Below are positions 17,771 through 26,407 of a DNA stretch of 64,000 nucleotides, in pieces. Made by a program: the position numbers and the translations under genes. Origin of the DNA: an uncultured Eubacteriales bacterium (lineage in GTDB: Bacteria; Bacillota; Clostridia; Oscillospirales; Acutalibacteraceae); the NCBI GenBank assembly GCA_900315285.1, contig OMYO01000002.1, forward strand, positions 47,423 to 111,422. The letters are read 5' to 3'. Under the pieces are notes generated by a model. The model was given only the letters and a program-made list of their open reading frames with translations. It was not told the origin of the DNA and ran no database searches. Position 1 is the stretch's first letter. Each line of letters opens with the position of its first letter.

Positions 17771-18992
17771 AAAACAGAAGGAACAATTGAAGCGGTGGAT
17801 CATCATCATCTTCTCGGTCCTTATCCTCTTCTACATAGTCCACCAGGTGAGAATGGTCACCTACAAGTCGGTCCGGACAGAGAGCGTCCCCAGTGTTACG
17901 GCCAACGACTCGGTGAAGACCAAGGTGTTTGTGGTGCGGAGTGAGCAGTATGTGCGAAACCGCAGCTCGGGCACCGTCATCTCCCTTGTGAACGACGGCA
18001 ACCGTGTCAGCAACGGCGGTGGTGTCGCTGCTATATTTAAGACCCCGGAGGACGCCGGCAACTACGCCCGGACGAGCCAGATCGGGGACGAGCTGAAGCG
18101 CTATAACCGACTGAACTCCCAAAATGGGAGCTACGCGGTCAATGTCAACTCCATGAATGCGCAGATCTCCTCGGAGGTCATCGACCTCGCCGAGGCCGTG
18201 GATGCCGGCAATTTGGACACGGCCCAGGAGGACATCTATGGAATCCGGGACACCATCATCACCCGGCAAATTGCCACCGGTACCACTCTGGACCTGAATC
18301 CGCGACTTGCCGCTCTGAACCAGGAATACAGTTCTCTCATGCAGAAGAGCGCCAAGCACTCCTCCATCAACGCCAAGTCGTCCGGCTACTACTCCAGCGG
18401 GGCCGACGGCTACGAGACCACTGTCAACTACAACAAGGTCAAGGACCTCACAGTAAAAGACATCAAGAAAATAATGAAGGAGGACCCGAAGCCGGTTCCG
18501 GAAGACGTCATTGGAAAAATAACCAACGACTTTGACTGGTATCTCCTCTGCGTTGTACCGGTCAGCCAGGGAAGCGGACTCACCGTGGGAGACAGTGTCA
18601 CCGTGTCCCTTCCACACTCTGCCGTCTCCTCCGTGGAGGCCAAGGTCGCCGCGGTCAACCGGGACGGGAAGAGCAATCAGCTGGCGGTCATCCTGTCCAG
18701 CAACCGTATGAATTCGTCCATCTCCCATCTCCGCAAGGAGGAGGCGGAGCTCATCATGAACTCCTATACCGGCCTTCGTGTCAACGTCAAGGCCATAACC
18801 GCCAACTCCAAGGGGGTCAAGGGTGTATATATTAAACAGGGCAATATAGCCCGGTTCCGCCGTCTGGATGTGGTCTACTCCACCGAGAAGTATGTCATCA
18901 GCCGGCCCCACGAGACCGGAAACTATGTCGCTCTCTATGACAATGTGATCATTGGAGGTAAGGGTCTTTATGACGGAAAAATCGTTCGATAA
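17763..18992 (+). CDS. HlyD-like membrane-anchored protein
   Basis: 409 residues from TTG after GGGAGAAAACC; it overlaps miaA by 8 nt. A lysine-rich start is followed by one membrane helix (WIIIIFSVLILFYIVHQV, about residues 11-28). A long extracytoplasmic part follows with barrel-sandwich features (GTVISLVNDGNRVSNGGGVAAIFKT, and a SVTVSLP strand set after 270). This is the HlyD/biotinyl-lipoyl-like adaptor arrangement that often precedes yggS-sepF-divIVA in Clostridia. No transporter gene is adjacent, so a cell-envelope or division role is as likely as efflux. Confidence 0.72.
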   Translation: MNKKQKEQLKRWIIIIFSVLILFYIVHQVRMVTYKSVRTESVPSVTANDSVKTKVFVVRSEQYVRNRSSGTVISLVNDGNRVSNGGGVAAIFKTPEDAGNYARTSQIGDELKRYNRLNSQNGSYAVNVNSMNAQISSEVIDLAEAVDAGNLDTAQEDIYGIRDTIITRQIATGTTLDLNPRLAALNQEYSSLMQKSAKHSSINAKSSGYYSSGADGYETTVNYNKVKDLTVKDIKKIMKEDPKPVPEDVIGKITNDFDWYLLCVVPVSQGSGLTVGDSVTVSLPHSAVSSVEAKVAAVNRDGKSNQLAVILSSNRMNSSISHLRKEEAELIMNSYTGLRVNVKAITANSKGVKGVYIKQGNIARFRRLDVVYSTEKYVISRPHETGNYVALYDNVIIGGKGLYDGKIVR

Positions 18993-19728
18993 CATAGAGG
19001 AACTCGAGGCCTACCGTGCCGAGCGCTGCCGGAATATTGATGAGAACTTAAAGGTCATCCGGGACAACATGGCAGAGGCCGCCATCAAGAGCGGCAGAAA
19101 TCCGGAGGATATACGGCTTATGGCTGTCACAAAGACGGTGGATGAGTACTTTATCAACCACGCCATTGACGCCTGCGGTATCGACCTCATCGGCGAGAAC
19201 AAAGTCCAGGAAATGCTCCGCAAAAAGCCGAATCTCCATATGGACGGGGTGGAGCCCCATCTCATCGGCCATCTGCAGACAAACAAGTGCAAAATGATCG
19301 TCGGTGAGGTGGACCTCATTGAGTCTGTGGACAGCGTCAAGGTCGCAAAAGAGATCTCGAAGCAGTCCGTGAAAAAGGATCTGACCACCGGAATCCTCCT
19401 CGAGGTGAATGTCGGCGGGGAGGAGTCCAAGTCCGGCATGGAATATGATGCCGCCCGGGACATTGCAGCGGAAATTTCCGAACTCCCGAACATTGAGATT
19501 CGGGGCCTCATGGCCATTCCTCCCATCTGCGAGGATGAGGTGAAACTCCGGGGCTATTTTTCCCGCATGAATGAACTCTTTATTGACATGAAGTCCGAAA
19601 AAAGGGATAATATGAATATAACTATACTATCTATGGGTATGTCTTCCGACTATGTTCCGGCAATCCTGGAAGGGGCAACAGAAGTCCGGGTCGGCACATC
19701 CATTTTCGGAGGACGTATCTACGACTAA
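18970..19728 (+). CDS. PLP homeostasis protein, YggS family
   Basis: 252 residues from ATG after GGAGGTAAGGGTCTTT. The PLP lysine is in LMAVTKTVDEY, followed by IGENKVQEML, LIGHLQTNKCK, and the phosphate-binding SMGMSSDYVPAI and GTSIFGGR at the C-terminus. YggS/YlmE binds pyridoxal phosphate and buffers its levels. It overlaps the HlyD-like gene by 23 nt and stands in the usual place before sepF. Confidence 0.93.
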   Translation: MTEKSFDNIEELEAYRAERCRNIDENLKVIRDNMAEAAIKSGRNPEDIRLMAVTKTVDEYFINHAIDACGIDLIGENKVQEMLRKKPNLHMDGVEPHLIGHLQTNKCKMIVGEVDLIESVDSVKVAKEISKQSVKKDLTTGILLEVNVGGEESKSGMEYDAARDIAAEISELPNIEIRGLMAIPPICEDEVKLRGYFSRMNELFIDMKSEKRDNMNITILSMGMSSDYVPAILEGATEVRVGTSIFGGRIYD

Positions 19729-19754
19729 TATCTGGAGTTCCGGAGGAAAAATAC

Positions 19755-20234
19755 ATGGCTAATTTTATGGACAAACTGAAGAACATCACCGGTTTCGAGC
19801 CGGAGGATCCCGAGGATCTCGACGGCTACGACGACGAGTATGCGGATGAGGAGGAAGAGGCCGAGTATGTGGCCCCTGCCAGAAAGCCATCCCGTCTCTC
19901 ATCGAGTTCCCGGCGCGGTGGAAATGTCGTGGATATTCCCACAAAGCAGACTCTTCAGGTGGTCCTTGCCAAGCCGGAGCGCTTTGACGACGCCAGTGCC
20001 ATTGCTGACCATCTCAACGAAAAGCGGACTGTGGTCCTGAACCTCGAGTCTGCAGACCGGAATGTTGCAAGACGTCTCATCGACTTCCTGAGCGGCGTGG
20101 CTTACGCCAATGCCGGCCAGTTGAAGCGTGTCGCCAACAGCACATTCATCATCACACCTTATAACGTCAGTGTCACAGGCGACCTGCTTGACGAACTTGA
20201 AAACAACGGAATGTTCTTCCAGCAGGATAAATAA
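19755..20234 (+). CDS. sepF: Cell division protein SepF
   Basis: 159 residues. The N-terminal MANFMDKLKNITGF is the membrane-binding amphipathic helix. An acidic and serine/arginine-rich linker precedes the core domain (residues about 65-155) with FDDASAIADHLNEKRTVVLN and RLIDFLSGVAYA. SepF tethers and bundles FtsZ at the division site. A GGAGG lies upstream of the ATG. Confidence 0.95.
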   Translation: MANFMDKLKNITGFEPEDPEDLDGYDDEYADEEEEAEYVAPARKPSRLSSSSRRGGNVVDIPTKQTLQVVLAKPERFDDASAIADHLNEKRTVVLNLESADRNVARRLIDFLSGVAYANAGQLKRVANSTFIITPYNVSVTGDLLDELENNGMFFQQDK

Positions 20235-20247
20235 GAAAACTTTTGGA

Positions 20248-20284
20248 GGGCACACCAGAAATAACGGCGTGCCCTTATTTTTTT
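20248..20284 (+). terminator. Terminator/attenuator between sepF and divIVA
   Basis: GGGCAC...GTGCCC stem with TTATTTTTTT. It lies inside the division cluster on the same strand, 23 nt before the divIVA start, so it should lower or uncouple divIVA-lspA-rluD expression. Confidence 0.65.
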
Positions 20285-20306
20285 GGAGAGACGAGGAGAC
20301 GAGACC

Positions 20307-21461
20307 ATGCTGAAACCAAAAGACCTGAAGAACCACAGCTTTACCCCGCAGGGGCGCAACGCCTACAAGGCGTCGGAAGTGGACGAGTACATGGATGAGG
20401 TGTTTCGCTCCTATGAGCGGATGTACCATGAGAATTCCGAAATGCTGAATCGCATGAAGCTCCTGACGGACCGGCTCACCCACTACCGGGACGAGGAGGA
20501 CAACATCCGCAACGCCCTCATGGACGCCCAGCGTATGAAAGCAAAAATCATCTCCGAGGCGGAGGAGGAGGCCAAGAAGGAACTGGCTGAGACCCGCGCC
20601 CAAATTGAGAATGCCCGGCAGAATATTGACGAGAAGACCGGGGACATCCTGTCGCGTGCTCAGGAAGAGGCGGACCGTATTGTGGCCGAGGCCAGACAGC
20701 AGGCTGCTGCCATTGAGGACGAGGCCCAGAAAAAGGCGGAGAAGAAGTTCTCCGGTGCCCAGAAAATCTCCTCGGATATGATCAAGGCCGCCCAGGAGGA
20801 GTACGACAAGCATGTCGGCAATGTCTCCGAGCAGGCGGAAAAAGAGCGCGCCTATCTTGAAAAAATCCAGACCGAGGCCGCAGAGCTCCGCCGCCAGCTG
20901 CTTCGGACCTACAGCATGCAGATCGAACTGCTCCAGGCCGGACCGGACTTTGACACCCGTTCTGACGTCCTCTCCAAGTTCTCCAAGGAGGACATCCTGC
21001 AGCGCCCGGAGACCGACGAGGCTTACTCCGACCCGGACCTCGCCTCCCGTGTGGACTATGAGGCCTATGCCGCAGAGGATGCTTTGGAAGAGGATACCGT
21101 GGAAGAAGAGGCTGAGACTGCAGATGAGGCAGCAGACGCCGCCATCAGCGAAAAGGCGGCCGAGGCCGAGTCCCAGGTGGAGGAGGAACTGGACCGTTTC
21201 TCCGACGACTTCGCCGGCATCATGACCGAGGACGAGGCTGCAAGAGTAGCCACTTCGGAAGAGGATGAGTCCGACGTGGACGACCTCTCTGACCTTGGCA
21301 ACATTGCCGACTATCTGAACGACTATGATTCGGATGAGGACACCCTCTCCGATGAGAATATGGAAGAGGACCCCGCCGAGGGTCTGGATGTCTCCGAGGA
21401 CACCCTTGGAGCAGATGCGGAGGAGCCCATCTCTGAGGATGGAGAGGAAGAGGAAGAATGA
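20307..21461 (+). CDS. divIVA: DivIVA-domain protein with long acidic tail
   Basis: 384 residues. The N-terminal lipid-binding domain contains DLKNHSFTPQGRNAYKASEVDEYMDEVFRSY. A long coiled coil, rich in A, E, K and R, spans about residues 40-215. The last 150 residues are extremely acidic and low in complexity. DivIVA senses negative membrane curvature at poles and septa. The acidic tail is much longer than in classical DivIVA (about 160-170 residues in total) and may be a disordered recruitment arm. Confidence 0.88.
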   Translation: MLKPKDLKNHSFTPQGRNAYKASEVDEYMDEVFRSYERMYHENSEMLNRMKLLTDRLTHYRDEEDNIRNALMDAQRMKAKIISEAEEEAKKELAETRAQIENARQNIDEKTGDILSRAQEEADRIVAEARQQAAAIEDEAQKKAEKKFSGAQKISSDMIKAAQEEYDKHVGNVSEQAEKERAYLEKIQTEAAELRRQLLRTYSMQIELLQAGPDFDTRSDVLSKFSKEDILQRPETDEAYSDPDLASRVDYEAYAAEDALEEDTVEEEAETADEAADAAISEKAAEAESQVEEELDRFSDDFAGIMTEDEAARVATSEEDESDVDDLSDLGNIADYLNDYDSDEDTLSDENMEEDPAEGLDVSEDTLGADAEEPISEDGEEEEE

Positions 21462-21934
21462 CCTTTCTCCCGGTCCTCGTCGCCGTGTTGCTCATTGGGA
21501 CAGACCAGCTTACCAAGTTTCTGGTGCTCAAGTATCTTTCGGACGGAGTGCCGGTCGTAGTCATTCCCCATGTGGTTCAGTTCCGGTACCTCCAGAACAC
21601 TGGTGCCGCTTTTAGCATGATGTCTGGAAAGACAATAATGCTCTCTATTATTACTGCAGTGGTACTCGTTGTCCTTATCGTGCTCTATCACAGAGGAACT
21701 TTTAAGACCAACGCACTGCGAGCCGGGACTCTGCTCATCATCTCCGGTGGCTTCGGGAATCTCATAGACCGCGTCTTTCGCCACTATGTGGTGGACTTTA
21801 TTGAATTCCTATTTACAAAGTTTGCGGTCTTTAATTTTGCAGACTGTTGTGTTACTATAGGTGCTGCAATTCTGATTATCGCTTTGATCATTGATATTGC
21901 GAAGACTTCCGGAAAAGAAAAGCAGGAAAACTGA
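21458..21934 (+). CDS. lspA: Lipoprotein signal peptidase (SPase II)
   Basis: 158 residues with four membrane helices. The catalytic aspartates lie in GNLIDRV and in FNFADCCV; the family NTGAAFSM box is present. It cleaves prolipoproteins below the lipid-modified Cys, for instance the flavodoxin-like and GH3 lipoproteins of this window. Its ATG overlaps the divIVA stop (ATGA). Confidence 0.95.
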   Translation: MTFLPVLVAVLLIGTDQLTKFLVLKYLSDGVPVVVIPHVVQFRYLQNTGAAFSMMSGKTIMLSIITAVVLVVLIVLYHRGTFKTNALRAGTLLIISGGFGNLIDRVFRHYVVDFIEFLFTKFAVFNFADCCVTIGAAILIIALIIDIAKTSGKEKQEN

Positions 21935-21935
21935 T

Positions 21936-22865
21936 ATGGAGGAAACCGCTTACGACTTCATAGTTCCCGAGGAACTGGCCGACCGCCGTGTAGACGTCGT
22001 GTCCGCCGAGCTGTGCAGTGAGCTCACCCGCTCGGCTGCCCAGAAGCTGTTGGAGGATGGGCTCATCACGGTCAATGAAAAACCGGTCACGAAGAAACAG
22101 AGGGTTTCAGCCGGAGACAGACTTCAAATAACTATTCCTGCACCTTCTTCTCTCGAGGCGAAGGCGCAGGATATTCCTTTGTCCATTGTCTATGAGGACG
22201 ACGACCTCCTCGTGGTCGACAAGCCCAAGGGCATGGTGGTGCACCCCGCCCCGGGCAACCCGGACGGCACCCTGGTGAATGCACTGCTGTACCACTGCGG
22301 AGACTCGCTCTCTGGAATAAACGGTGTTATTCGGCCTGGAATCGTGCATCGCATAGACAAGGACACAAGCGGTCTGCTCATTGTGGCAAAGAATGATTTT
22401 GCCCATGTGAATCTGGCAGAGCAAATTCGTGTGCACTCCTTTACAAGGGAGTACCGCGCCGTGGTCCACGGGAACTTGAAACAGGACGAGGGGACGGTGA
22501 ACGCCCCCATCGGACGCAGCCCAAAGGACCGCAAAAAAATGGCCGTCACGGACCGCCACTCCCGCAATGCGGTCACCCACTATCAAGTTTTAGAACGGTT
22601 TGGGGACTACACCTATATCAAGTGCCGTCTCGAGACCGGACGAACCCATCAAATCCGGGTCCATATGGCGTATCTCGGCCACCCGCTGGCCGGTGACACC
22701 GTGTATGGGCCGAAGAATACGCCGAAAAGCCTGAACGGACAATGTCTCCACGCAGGGCTCATCGGCTTCATCCACCCCAGAACCGGGGAGTATATGGAAT
22801 TTTCCTCAGAACTCCCGGACTATTTCCAGACATTTCTGCGCACGCTGGAACAGCGGCGCAGCTGA
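21936..22865 (+). CDS. rluD: RluD-type 23S rRNA pseudouridine synthase
   Basis: 309 residues. An S4 RNA-binding domain (RRVDVVSAELCSELTRSAAQKLLEDG) is followed by the catalytic HRIDKDTSGLLIVAKN with the key Asp. Family segments RTHQIRVHMAYLGHPLAGD follow. It isomerises uridines in 23S rRNA (RluD/YlyB class). The start ATG is 1 nt after the lspA stop, and AGGA lies 8 nt upstream. Confidence 0.93.
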   Translation: MEETAYDFIVPEELADRRVDVVSAELCSELTRSAAQKLLEDGLITVNEKPVTKKQRVSAGDRLQITIPAPSSLEAKAQDIPLSIVYEDDDLLVVDKPKGMVVHPAPGNPDGTLVNALLYHCGDSLSGINGVIRPGIVHRIDKDTSGLLIVAKNDFAHVNLAEQIRVHSFTREYRAVVHGNLKQDEGTVNAPIGRSPKDRKKMAVTDRHSRNAVTHYQVLERFGDYTYIKCRLETGRTHQIRVHMAYLGHPLAGDTVYGPKNTPKSLNGQCLHAGLIGFIHPRTGEYMEFSSELPDYFQTFLRTLEQRRS

Positions 22866-22884
22866 ATACTTTTGGAGGGCAACA

Positions 22885-23730
22885 ATGGACGACAAACTGA
22901 AGCTCGAGCTGCAGAAATATGCGCTCAAAATCCGTATGGCGGTCATAGAGGGAACCTATAACGCCAAGTCCGGCCACCCGGGCGGGTCCCTCTCCATTGC
23001 CGATATCATGGCCTATCTCTACGCCCATGAAATGCATGTGAATCCGCAGGATCCGAACTGGGAGGATCGGGACCGTCTCGTCCTCTCCAAGGGCCATACA
23101 GCTCCGGCGCTCTACGGCGCCCTGGCGCTCCAGGGGTTCTTCCCGCTGGAGGAAATCCCGACGCTCCGCAAACCGAACTCCCGCCTGCAGGGTCACCCGA
23201 GCATGCGTATGACACCCGGCGTGGACATGAGCACTGGTTCCCTCGGACAGGGAATCTCCTCCGCCGTCGGCATGGCTCTCGGCGCCAAGCTCAAGGATAA
23301 GGACTACCGTGTCTACACCATCCTGGGCGACGGTGAAATCGAGGAGGGCGAGGTCTGGGAGGCCGCTATGTTCGCCTCCGCCAAGCATCTGGACAACCTC
23401 GTCGCCATCGTGGACAACAACAACCTGCAGATAGACGGTACCCTCGAGGAGGTCAACTCCCCGTACCCCATCGACGAGAAGTTTGCCGCCTTTGGCTGGT
23501 ATGTCATCAAGATCAACGGCCACAACTTCGACCAGATCGACCGCGCCTTTGATGAGGCCCGCCGCTGCAAGGGCAAGCCCACCGTCATCATTGCAAAGAC
23601 GGTCAAGGGCAAGGGGGTCTCCTATATGGAATATGCTGTGGAATGGCATGGCAAAGCTCCGAAAGAGGAAGAGTATCTTGAGGCCATGTCTGAGCTCCGT
23701 GAGGAGCTGGCAGAGCTGGACAGCGAATAA
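22885..23730 (+). CDS. Transketolase, N-terminal subunit
   Basis: 281 residues covering only the thiamine-diphosphate binding half. Landmarks are GHPGGSLSIADIMAYLY, SKGHTAPALYGAL, GSLGQGISSAVGMALG and the GDGEIEEGEVWEAA...VDNNN ThDP/Mg motif. Transketolase moves two-carbon units in the pentose phosphate pathway. The split form, with the C-terminal half encoded next door, is common in Clostridia and archaea. RBS GGAGGG. Confidence 0.95.
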   Translation: MDDKLKLELQKYALKIRMAVIEGTYNAKSGHPGGSLSIADIMAYLYAHEMHVNPQDPNWEDRDRLVLSKGHTAPALYGALALQGFFPLEEIPTLRKPNSRLQGHPSMRMTPGVDMSTGSLGQGISSAVGMALGAKLKDKDYRVYTILGDGEIEEGEVWEAAMFASAKHLDNLVAIVDNNNLQIDGTLEEVNSPYPIDEKFAAFGWYVIKINGHNFDQIDRAFDEARRCKGKPTVIIAKTVKGKGVSYMEYAVEWHGKAPKEEEYLEAMSELREELAELDSE

Positions 23731-23744
23731 GGAGGTCTTTACCA

Positions 23745-24692
23745 ATGGCAACTGAAAAAGCGACTAGAATGGGTTATGCCGAGGGCCTTCTTGTCCTGGG
23801 TGAAAAAAACGATAACGTCGTCGTGCTGGACGCGGATCTGGCCGGCGCCACCTATACCGGAAAATTCAAGGCAAAATTCCCGGAGCGTTTCTTTGACTGC
23901 GGCATTGCAGAGCAGAACATGATCGGTATTGCAGCCGGTCTGTCCCTCTCGGGCTTCACCGTCTTTGCAAGCTCGTTTGCCATGTTCGCCGCGGGCCGTG
24001 CCTTCGAGCAAATTCGTAACTCCATCGGCTACCCGCATCTCAATGTAAAAATTGCCGCCACCCACGCCGGTATCTCCGTCGGTGAGGACGGCGCTTCCCA
24101 TCAGTGCAATGAGGATATTGCCCTCATGCGCACTATCCCGGGCATGACGGTCATCAACCCGGCTGACGCCGTAGAGGCCCGCGCAGCGGTTCTCGCCGCC
24201 GCCGACTATGATGGACCAGTCTATCTCCGCTTTGGTCGTCTGGCCGTCCCGCAGATCTTCTCCAAGTCCACCTACAAGTTCCAGTGGGGGAAGGGCAGTG
24301 TACTGACCGAGGGCAGTGACGTCGCCATCGTCGCCACTGGTCTCATGGTCAACGAGGCACTCATCGCCGCGGAGGAACTCAAGAACGACGGCATTTCCGC
24401 CCGCGTCATCAATATTCCGACCATTAAGCCTCTGGATGAGGATATCATTGTGGACGCTGCCAAGGACTGCGGCTGCATTGTGACCGCTGAGGAGCACAAC
24501 ATCATCGGAGGACTCGGTGGAGCTGTCTGTGAGACGCTCAGCACGAAGTATCCGACCCCGGTGTACCGTATTGGTGTGGAGGACGTATTCGGCCGCTCTG
24601 GCCCTGCTAAGGACCTTCTGCACATCTATGGCCTGGATGCCGCCCATATCATCTCTGCCGCCAAGACGGCTGTCTCCAAGAAGGAGAGCTAA
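23745..24692 (+). CDS. Transketolase, C-terminal subunit
   Basis: 315 residues with the pyrimidine-binding and C-terminal domains. Landmarks are DADLAGATYTGKF, CGIAEQNMIGIAAGLSLSG with the catalytic Glu, THAGISVGEDGASHQ and EEHNIIGGLGGAV. It pairs with the N-terminal subunit gene 14 nt upstream to make the complete enzyme. RBS AAGGAGG. Confidence 0.95.
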   Translation: MATEKATRMGYAEGLLVLGEKNDNVVVLDADLAGATYTGKFKAKFPERFFDCGIAEQNMIGIAAGLSLSGFTVFASSFAMFAAGRAFEQIRNSIGYPHLNVKIAATHAGISVGEDGASHQCNEDIALMRTIPGMTVINPADAVEARAAVLAAADYDGPVYLRFGRLAVPQIFSKSTYKFQWGKGSVLTEGSDVAIVATGLMVNEALIAAEELKNDGISARVINIPTIKPLDEDIIVDAAKDCGCIVTAEEHNIIGGLGGAVCETLSTKYPTPVYRIGVEDVFGRSGPAKDLLHIYGLDAAHIISAAKTAVSKKES

Positions 24693-24708
24693 AGTCATAT
24701 AGATCTTT

Positions 24709-24748
24709 AAGGGAGCTGTGTCGCCTGGGGTGGCACGGCTCCTTTTTT
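24709..24748 (+). terminator. Terminator after transketolase genes
   Basis: GGGAGCTGTG / CACGGCTCC stem followed by TTTTTT, 16 nt after the stop codon. Confidence 0.8.
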
Positions 24749-24835
24749 GCTTATCAGAGGGCAGGGGAGTGTGCCCAAATTTTTTGGGGCGATTTAGGCA
24801 TGTTGACGAAAACGTGTTTTTCTGTTTTTGACGCC

Positions 24836-24880
24836 AAAAATTCCAACGAACTCGTTATAACGAACTCGTTGGAATTTTTA
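24836..24880. repeat. Near-palindrome with internal duplicated motif
   Basis: AAAAATTCCAACGAACTCGTT and its near-complement flank ATA. The 11-mer ACGAACTCGTT occurs twice in direct orientation, and the arms pair over about 21 bp with 2 mismatches. The outer A/T runs make it a plausible bidirectional terminator. It lies just outside the integrated element. Confidence 0.6.
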
Positions 24881-24942
24881 TAAGAAAATATATCTATGGA
24901 AAAGTCTGACTGGCCGCCTCTGACCCAGCGCGCCGAAAAATG

Positions 24943-24981
24943 AAAAAAGCCCAGAACCGAAATTTTCGATTCTGAGCTTTT
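24943..24981 (-). terminator. Ancestral tRNA-Pro terminator, now displaced
   Basis: On the minus strand AAGCTCAGAATCGAAA pairs with TTTCGGTTCTGGGCTT and is followed by TTTTTC. It sits directly beside the 45-bp tRNA fragment, where the terminator of tRNA-Pro would have stood before integration; the insertion moved it 7.1 kb away. Confidence 0.7.
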
Positions 24982-24985
24982 GTTC

Positions 24986-25030
24986 TGGTCGGAGTGTCGG
25001 GATTCGAACCCGAGGCCTCTTGCTCCCGAA
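24986..25030. repeat. attL: 45-bp tRNA-Pro 3'-end copy
   Basis: Identical over 45 bp to 32101-32145, covering the CCA end through the anticodon loop of tRNA-Pro. The match stops at 25031 (C versus G). Only this fragment is present, so it is not a second tRNA gene. Confidence 0.9.
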
Positions 25031-25044
25031 CCAAGTGTTGAATC

Positions 25045-25093
25045 GCATAACTACGTTGTTAATTGTCCTTTTGGGACACATTGTGGGACACAT
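25045..25093. repeat. Left-end arm-site-like repeats
   Basis: GCATAACTACGTTGTT at 25045-25060 and two copies of GGGACACAT at 25073-25093. Both motifs recur near the right end of the element (31219-31234, 31943-31958 inverted, 32071-32086; and 31911, 31979-31999). Such end-clustered repeats are typical arm-type binding sites of tyrosine integrases. Confidence 0.6.
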
Positions 25094-25195
25094 CGTAATA
25101 TATTTTATACAAAAGCTGATTGTTGATTAGAATGTCATTGATAGTAATTTTTCTGAACCGGGGGTATAGATTGCACATTTTGCACAGTCTTATTT

Positions 25196-26398
25196 TCAGC
25201 CCGTTTTCGTGACCTGCTCATCCGCTCCAGGATTCAGATTGATTCTGTATGTTGTGAGAAGTTTCTTCCGAAACTCATCGGACAATTCCGACTTGCTATA
25301 GGTTTTCAAATCCGTGTAAATGTTCATTGTTGTTTGACAATCTTTGTGGCCCATCTGCGCCATAGCATCCGCAACGGAAAAATCTTCCAGGTAAAGCAGA
25401 GTGCAGAAAAAGTGTCGGCATTGGTGCGTTGTGAAAGTTTCAATCTTCATTGGTAAATCTTCTGGGGATGTATTATATAAGTCGTCGCATTCTTTGAAGT
25501 CACCATATTCCATGTTCAACGCCGTCATGTACTTCTTCCACAGGGTTCTGAATCTAGACTGGGTAAGATACTCCCCATTCTTGTCTGCTACGACTACGGC
25601 CCCAGGAGCGGGAATGACAGATAAGCTACTCTTATACTTTTTAAGAAAAGATACCAAAACAGGAGGAACTACCACCGTTCTGGTACTACTTTTAGTCTTG
25701 CCGCCTTTCTTGACAACAGGTTGGTTAGGTTCCCAGTTAAGAGATTGAACCACAGATATTTTAGCGTTTTCCAGATCGATGTGCTTCCACTGTAGCGCTA
25801 GCACTTCCCCACGCCTAAGGCCACTAAAGCAAGCAATCATGGCATAGAGCTGCGCAGGGTGCTCAAACTCTTCTACCATTTTCACCTGTGATTCATTTAG
25901 CGCGGGTCTAACCTCCTTGGGTGCGTTCTTGGGGATTGTCACAGAATAGAATGCAGATGTTCCAGGAACATGGCTCCCGCTCGCATACAGACAAATATTC
26001 TTAGCCGTGGAGCGGATATGACGCAAATATCTTGCGCTTGTCGGCTTGCCTGTGTGCGGGTTCTTTTTCGCTAATCGGTTGATATAGTCCTGGAACACAT
26101 CCATTGTCAGGGCGCGAAACTCAACATCTGCAAATTCATCTTTCAGAAGTTCTACACAATATTTGTAATAGCCTTCTGTTCCTGCAGAAAGTCCCTTATC
26201 CATTTTGGTACTATTCATCCATTTGTCAGCCCAAAAGCCGAATTTTTTACTGTTACTAATATTTATTCCCTGCTGCTCTTTTCTCTTAAGTTCAGCGCAT
26301 TTAGCGTTCAATTCCCGCCTTGAATTGGCCCTAACATGAACTCGCTTTATACTTCCGTCACTATTTTTATAATATACATGTGTCTCACATTTTGGCAT
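25196..26398 (-). CDS. int: Tyrosine recombinase (site-specific integrase)
   Basis: 400 residues. An arm-binding N-terminus and SAM-like core-binding domain (about residues 50-160) precede the catalytic domain. The catalytic residues are visible: Arg in SGLRRGEVLAL, Lys in the GGKTKSSTR hairpin, HxxR in THQCRHFF, His in MGHKDCQTT and the nucleophile Tyr in NIYTDL. It should integrate and excise the element at tRNA-Pro. It is read away from the repressor gene with a 9-nt gap, so both are probably on one transcript, and it ends about 165 bp from attL. Confidence 0.95.
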   Translation of the reverse strand: MPKCETHVYYKNSDGSIKRVHVRANSRRELNAKCAELKRKEQQGINISNSKKFGFWADKWMNSTKMDKGLSAGTEGYYKYCVELLKDEFADVEFRALTMDVFQDYINRLAKKNPHTGKPTSARYLRHIRSTAKNICLYASGSHVPGTSAFYSVTIPKNAPKEVRPALNESQVKMVEEFEHPAQLYAMIACFSGLRRGEVLALQWKHIDLENAKISVVQSLNWEPNQPVVKKGGKTKSSTRTVVVPPVLVSFLKKYKSSLSVIPAPGAVVVADKNGEYLTQSRFRTLWKKYMTALNMEYGDFKECDDLYNTSPEDLPMKIETFTTHQCRHFFCTLLYLEDFSVADAMAQMGHKDCQTTMNIYTDLKTYSKSELSDEFRKKLLTTYRINLNPGADEQVTKTG

Positions 26399-26407
26399 TA
26401 AAAATAT

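Noticed and set aside
24986..25030. Second tRNA-Pro gene
   Set aside because: Only 45 nt match; the 5' half and D-arm are missing, so it is the duplicated attachment site.
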